Source of the DNA: Geosiphon pyriformis | Taxonomy: Eukaryota; Glomeromycota; Glomeromycetes; Archaeosporales; Geosiphonaceae | Length of the DNA: 64,000 nucleotides | Direction: 5' to 3' | NCBI GenBank assembly: GCA_016748015.1 | Contig: JAAOMT010000436.1 | Span: 1,002,033 to 1,066,032 of the forward strand | Part shown: positions 57,795-64,000 of the stretch, in pieces | How positions within the stretch are numbered: position 1 is the stretch's first letter | How the letters are laid out: the number at the start of each line of letters is the position of its first letter | Translations under genes and position numbers: made by a program | The notes under the pieces: generated by a model | What the model saw: only the letters and a program-made list of their open reading frames with translations | Database searches by the model: none | Told to the model about the DNA's origin: nothing

Positions 57795-58156
57795 TTAGTG
57801 TTTTTATATAGATAAAGATGACTACAGTTTTCATGATGGCTACCCCATAACATCCTTACTTTTTAAGAATATTGAAAAAATCGCTCAGGCTGTTCATTAT
57901 TAACACCTCAATTCCAAAATGTTTCTCTCAAATCGACTTTTACATTTTGAATAAATTTATATTTTGAAAACTTACCAATAAATTTACTCGATAATATTTT
58001 GGTTTGGCTAAAACAAAAATTCAAATTTTAATTTTAATTTACTTTAATAATAAAAATAAATAATGATTAATTTTTAAGCTGATAATTAAACTTATAAATA
58101 ATAATAATAATAATAATAATAATAATCATTGAATAAATTGAAAAATTTTTTATATA

Positions 58157-58195
<39 letters not shown>

Positions 58196-58342
58196 TTTTT
58201 AATAATATAATAAAAATTAATAAAATATTTTAATTTTGTAATTAATAACCCTTTTTTATCTTTTATTAAATACATTTAATAAAATAATGATTGTTGTGTA
58301 TCATACAAATACGCGACAAAAGACGCGTCTCAGAATTTCATT

Positions 58343-58415
<73 letters not shown>

Positions 58416-58627
58416 AAAAAAAAAAAAAAAAAAAAAAAAATTAAAAAAAAAAAAAAAAAAAGAATATTTGGTAGTATACACAATCCACTCCTCTTATTAC
58501 AATCAAAGAGACTTTGAAAAGTTAGAATTTAAACCTGGTTCTACTGAAAGTGTTTACAAACTTGTAATCTTTGTTGACCTTTTTAACTTTCATAAAGTCT
58601 CCCAAAACTCTTTTGAAATATTTTAAG
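57795..58627. other. Intergenic with simple repeats
   Basis: Contains (AAT)n at 58,098-58,125 and 58,158-58,194 and a poly(A) tract at 58,344-58,461. No gene supported. Confidence 0.6.
58344..58461. repeat. Long poly(A) tract
   Basis: 118 bases of A broken only by single C residues and one TT. It lies 166 bases upstream of the SMC2 ATG. Confidence 0.92.
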
Positions 58628-61600
58628 ATGCGCATAGAAGAGCTTATTATAGAAGGTTTCAAATCATATTCTGTTAGAACCCACATTACTGGTTGGGACC
58701 CCGAATTCAATGCTATCACAGGGTTAAATGGATCCGGAAAGTCAAATATATTAGACGCAATATGTTTTGTCCTCGGAATTACGAATCTCAGTCAAGTGCG
58801 CGCAAGCAATATGCAAGATTTGATTTATAAACGTGGTCAGGCTGGGGTCACCAAAGCAACGGTTACGATAGTCTTCAACAACGAAGATAGAGAAAATAGT
58901 CCTGTTGGATTTGAGCAGTACAAGCAATTAACAGTAACAAGACAGGTTTGCCCTGAATTTCCCGAAAATCAGAGTCGTCCATGATTACAATGAATCTATC
59001 AAACTTATTCGGTTTAACACTAATCTATCCGCAGATCGTTATGGGTGGCCAAAGCAAATATATCGTTAATGGTCATAAGGCTCAACAACAAGCTGTGTCA
59101 AATTTGTTTCAATCTGTCCAGCTTAACATAAATAATCCACATTTCCTGATCATGCAAGGTAAGATTACAAAAGTCCTAAACATGAAACCTCCCGAGATTT
59201 TGGCAATTATCGAGGAAGCGGCTGGAACAAGAATGTTTGAAGAGAGGAAGGAAAAGGCATTGAAAACTATCGCAAAGAAAGAGAAAAAAGTCGAAGAGAT
59301 TACAGCGGTAAAAAAAAAAATTCAATCTATCTTAATCTCAATTCCTTGAAACAATCCCATCATAATTTAATCTCGTAAAAATTGACGACGCATCTTTTTT
59401 TAGCTGCTTAATGAAGAAATTGGCCCAAAGTTAGAAAAACTTCGGACCGAGAAACGCTTATATTTAGAATTTGTGAAAACAAAATCTGAAATTGAACGTT
59501 TAACTCGATTGTCAATTGCTTATGATTATCATATCAACGAAGTAGGTCACATGACTCTTACAACCTCTTGAGATTTTCGGAAATTTTCTTAATGAAACTG
59601 GGTCAATTTTAGCAAAAACTTTATCGATCAGGAGCCGAATTTCAGGCGAAGCAACAGAAAATAAGAGATTTGGAAAGTGCTGGAGAAAGGCTAAAGGAAG
59701 AGATTGCGCGTTTGGATAATGACTTGACACACACAGTTGACAAGAAACGAAAGGTCAAAAAGAAAAAGTGGTCATCAGCTCAACTTACATCAATTAACGA
59801 AATCCCTTAATATGACATCATTAGGAATTGGGTGACGGTACTAAATTTCAGGAACTTGAAAACAAGATAAAGGAATTCTCTAATGAAATTGTCCGTATCA
59901 AAACAAAATGCGCAATTTCGAAGACATCTATCGTCGAAGAAAATAATAAAAAACAATCCCTAATGGTTACCAAAAATGAGGTATAAAGTCTATAAGAGTC
60001 ATATGTTGCATAAGATTTTGAGTTACTCTTAAACAATGGTTTATTAGACGGAAGAAGTTCTCAAACAAAAATCCAGTGAGCATGAAGTATTAGAGGCCAC
60101 ATTCATTGAATTTAAAAAAATGTACGAAGAAAAAAGTGATCAGGTTCGAAAATCCGAAGAATTATTGCAAACTCTCTCAACCGGTGTTTCTGATGAAGAA
60201 GGTCATGAGAATGGATACATGGAACAAATTCAAGGTAATTTTTATTAGTAATACCCAGTATCGAATTCCCTTTAATGTATTTGTCCATTAAGACTTCAAA
60301 ACAAAATCATAGCGGCTAAAAACAGTGCGACTCAGGCTTCGACTGAAGTTGAACAAGCCAAAATAAAAATCTCTCACTTGAAAAGGGAACTCAAAGAAAA
60401 AGAACCCCAAGCTAGGAAGGCACTCAAAGATGGTCAATGGATGCTGAGAGATTTAGAGAATGGAAAAAAGACTTTGCAAGAATTACAGGTAATTATTTTC
60501 AAGATTTTTCATCAACCTTCTCTATTTTTTCAATGACTAAGATAAAAACTATTATGTTTACAAGACTTCCTTGGCAAATTTGGATTGGGATCCTGACAAA
60601 GAGGCTCAACTCTTAAAAAATCAATCTAATATTCATGCAATTGTACAGCAGCTCACGGAGGTATTAAATAAAAATGAATTACCAAAAATCTTGATGGTCA
60701 AACTATTAATATTTGGACAACAAATAACCTTTCAATCTAGCGTTACGAATCCCTATCCTCAGAGCTTGGAGGCCTAGAATTCACTTATAGTGATCCTGTT
60801 CCCAATTTTGATCGTTCAAAAGTCAAAGGATTAATCGCCGAGCTAATTGCTCTCGATGAACAGGCCGTGCGATATTCAACAGCATTAGAAATCTGTGCTG
60901 GTGCAAGGTTATATAATGTTTGTTGAAGATCTAATCGTTCTTGCAAGGTATTCTTTGAGGGTTTTGAAAAAAAGTCAAATGATCAACCTTTTTTATTGTT
61001 ATATATATATATATATAGGTTGTAGTTGAAAATGAAACAGTTGGGGCTCAACTTCTTGAAAGAGGCAAACTGCGGAAACGGGTCACAATAATACCCTTGA
61101 ACAAAGTTCAAGCATTCAGAATATCGGCAGAAGTAGGTTTGAAGTAAAACAAAGTTCATTTCTTGGAATAAATCTTTGGCTTGAACATTGTTTGTTTAAT
61201 CCAGAAAATCGCAACTGCTCAAAGACTTTCCCCTGGAAAAGTTAATTTGGCTCTGACTCTGATTGGCTTTGAGAAAGAAGTTAGCAGAGCAATGGAATAT
61301 GTTTTTGGAAATACATTTATATGCAATGATGGCGAAAGCGCCAAAAGAGTGACTTTTGATAAGAGCGTCAAGACCAAATCTGTAACTCTAGATGGTGATG
61401 TTTATGACCCTTCTGGAATCCTTCAGGGTGGGTCTAAACCTTCATCGTCCAGCATCCTAATCAAGTTGCAAAGCCTTAAACATATCAAGGAGGAGTTGTA
61501 TTCAAATAGAAAAGTTCTTGAGCAGCTGAACTCCCAAGTCAAAGGATCTCAAAGAATCATGAATCAGTATAAGGACTTGAAACAAAAATTAGACTTGAAA

Positions 61601-63643
61601 AAGCATGAAGTTGCCTTATTAGAAGAACAAATTAATAAGAGTAGCAATGCGCAGGTGATAAATTTTTGAGTCATCGAATTTCAATAAGAAGGCATCCATG
61701 TTATTTTTCATCTACTTAATTCCTTATATGTTTAAGGCCATAAACGAAATCGAGAATATAAGAATACAAATATCAGAACAAGAGGGTCTCGTTCTCTTAT
61801 CCACTCAAAAAAAAATCACCGCCATCGAAACTTGTTCCCGAATTGAAAAGGAGATGAGCGAGTTCAAAAATAATCGAGATTCCAAGCTTAAAGATATTCA
61901 GGTGATTTAATTTCAAGTAACCGATTTTCAATGCTCATTTTGTAACTAATTTTTAATATTCTGTAGATCTCGGTATCTGAAGGAAAGATTGCCTTGTCCA
62001 AAAGTTACCAAACCTTGAAAAGTATGCAGAGAGAAGTTCAAACCCTTCATCTAGAAATAAGTAAGAGACATTCGTGTTAAAGGTTACCTCTCTCTCTCTC
62101 TCTGAAACAGCATTATTGATCAAGTTATTACCCAATTTAGAACAACTTCAAGAAGATCGCCAGAACATGCAAAAGGAAATTGATACTTCTTTCAATATCC
62201 TAGATCAATTATCAAAGGAAGAGGAAAATATGAGAGAAGACCAAATCAAGTTGCAGGTTTGATCAATCATTGTTGCTCAACGTTTTAACATCTATTCTAA
62301 GAATCTCATCCCAATATGTATATGGTTCAAATTGTAATTATAGGCTATTGTTGATCAAACTCAGTTAGAACTACATAAAGAAAGAGAAATGTTGTCCGCT
62401 TTCGATGAAGAAATTAAAGAGCTTGAGACTGCTCATAAGTTTAAAGTCTCACAATTGACTGAGGCTCAACTAGAAATGTCCAAGATTAATCATGAAGTTG
62501 AAAGGTTTCTTCGAGAAAAACAAGCAGCTCAACAAGCTGTGCTCGCAATGGAAAGAGATTATGAGTGGATCGTTGATCAAAAGCAGTATGTTTGAATTTG
62601 TTGATTTTTACATGAACAGTGTGGGGGTGAGGATCAACAATAAAATCAAACAATCTTAGTCATTTTGGAAAGCCCAATACTCCGTACGATTTCGTCAATC
62701 AAAATCCTAATGATTGCAAGAAAATGTTACGGCAGCTTGAAGAAAAACATAACAACATGCGAAAAAAAATAAACGAAAAAGTCATGCCGATTATAGAAAG
62801 GTAAATCGTGTTTAGGATAAAGATTTCAATCATAAATTTTGAAAGTATCACCAATATCTTTTTCCATGTAGTGTGGAAAAGAAGGAAACCGCACTGAACC
62901 AAATGTTGGCAACGGTTCAAAAAGACAAGAAAAAAATCGAAAACACTATTGCTTCCCTTGATGACTACAAAAAGGATGCCCTGGAAAAAACTTGGGAGAA
63001 GGTTAATCGGTAAGCAAAAAATTATTTCAATTTATATCTGAGCTCAAGAAAGTTAAAAAATTTTAATCAAATCAATTTTCAGCGATTTTGGCGCCATTTT
63101 CAGCGACTTATTGGACAATAGTTTTGCCAAGTTGGAACCACCAGAAGGTGAAACCCTTCTTGAAGGGCTAGAATTTAAAGTTTGTCTGGGAGGTGTTTGG
63201 AAACAAAGCCTAACAGAACTAAGTGGTGGACAGAGGTAAACGTGTGTGTGGGGAAAATTAATCAATTTTAATATTTCTCAAATTAATTGAAGTTTTCTAT
63301 TAGGTCGTTGATCGCTTTGTCGTTGATCCTCTCTTTGTTGCAGTTCAAACCTGCTCCGATGTATATCCTCGATGAAGTGGACGCTGCTCTTGATCTTTCT
63401 CACACACAAAATATCGGACAATTGCTTAGAACAAGGTTCAAAGGATCTCAGTTTATCGTTGTATCACTCAAGGATGGCATGTTTAACAATGCCAACGTTT
63501 TATTCCGTACTCGATTCCGCGATGGGACTTCAGTCGTCGAGGTTTGAGCAATATTTGATTTCTGATTTCCAATTAATGAATTCATTTATAGATAATCTTT
63601 TGTTTTATCCAGCGCAATTGTTACTTAAAATCAAATCGATGAC
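58628..63643 (+). CDS. SMC2: Condensin subunit SMC2
   Basis: About 20 exons: 58,628-58,945; 59,035-59,307; 59,404-59,541; 59,613-59,753; 59,825-59,980; 60,048-60,234; 60,293-60,488; 60,565-60,660; 60,741-60,917; 61,019-61,132; 61,205-61,654; 61,737-61,901; 61,967-62,060; 62,111-62,256; 62,344-62,585; 62,660-62,800; 62,872-63,009; 63,083-63,235; 63,304-63,541; 63,614-63,643. Walker A is '[15 protein letters not shown]', followed by '[20 protein letters not shown]'. Coiled coils flank a hinge (about 60,740-61,430, '[11 protein letters not shown]', '[14 protein letters not shown]'). The head ends with '[16 protein letters not shown]' and Walker B '[12 protein letters not shown]'. It is an ATPase that loops and condenses chromosomes with SMC4. 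The exon 6/7 junction is one base out of frame. The last exon is tentative. Confidence 0.93.
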
Positions 63644-64000
63644 AAACCGTTTTATTCACATAAATGGCAAGTATTAAATATGCAACAAAAACAAAAAATT
63701 GTAATTTATTTTGGTCGAATGTAATTTGAGAAGAAAATAAATTCAAAGACTGAAATGATAACTAGAACTTGAAATGGTTGAATTTTTAACTGGTGCATTT
63801 AAAAGACGGACGACTCACCAATTATTCTGTCTTTGAATTTTAAATGCCGCTTTTTTATAATTTTTTTGTCTAAAATTAGATGAAATAACCTTTCAAGATA
63901 GTCGAAAATGAAATTGGTCATTGGAAAAATTTAAAAGTTTTAATTTTCATAATTCAAATTATCCCTTGATCCATTGAATTTAATAGGTGTATATGGAAAT
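63644..64000. other. Downstream of SMC2, nothing recognised
   Basis: A+T-rich sequence to the window end. No ORF or motif. Confidence 0.5.

Overview
The window looks like nuclear DNA of a fungus, most likely an arbuscular mycorrhizal (Glomeromycotina-type) genome. The reasons are very high A+T content, genes with many short GT-AG introns, a dense nest of LTR and LINE retrotransposons beside a gene-rich stretch, a three-finger PacC/Rim101 factor and a Fanzor relic. The lineage is inferred from style and gene content. No marker in the window fixes it.

Positions 1-31,850 are a transposon island with no host gene. Two LINE fragments sit at its edges (1-1,249 minus; 31,107-31,850 plus). Between them lie three related Ty3/gypsy-type elements. 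Element 1 (family A, minus, 1,250-11,076) has ~1,011-bp LTRs and a single-frame polyprotein. Element 2 (family B, plus, 11,251-22,354) has ~870-bp LTRs and is itself hit by a family A LTR at ~12,372-13,321. Element 3 (family B, minus, 11,077-11,250 plus 22,355-31,106) was split by element 2. All three share an unusual domain order: Gag with a CCHC knuckle, protease, a cysteine-rich region, dUTPase, RT, RNase H, integrase, and a C-terminal extension of unknown function. All are decayed. Element 1 also carries a 123-base assembly gap in RT.

A block of about 1.1 kb of extreme A+T separates the island from a gene-dense half. The genes are: an F-box/LRR-like protein (minus, 33,070-34,120); an RRM protein (plus, 34,361-37,476); PacC/Rim101 (minus, 40,993-43,516); an ADP-ribosylglycohydrolase (minus, 45,796-47,495); Swd2/WDR82 (plus, 47,693-49,900); PIG-H/Gpi15 (plus, 50,366-51,213); a WW-domain protein (minus, 53,536-54,321); a membrane protein, perhaps promethin-like (plus, 55,486-56,205); a membrane-anchored short-chain dehydrogenase (plus, 56,588-57,794); and condensin SMC2 (plus, 58,628-63,643). 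Exon models were built by hand from splice sites and reading frame. For most genes the exon lengths sum to a multiple of three. Two genes (ADP-ribosylglycohydrolase and SMC2) each need a one-base correction at one junction.

Between the RRM gene and PacC lies a decayed minus-strand Fanzor (eukaryotic TnpB homologue) at about 38,540-40,120. The host genes are housekeeping or regulatory (chromosome condensation, H3K4 methylation and transcription termination, GPI anchor synthesis, pH signalling) and show no operon-like linkage. Two divergent pairs share promoters of 200-240 bp. The most notable content is the dUTPase/Cys-rich retrotransposon architecture and the Fanzor relic.
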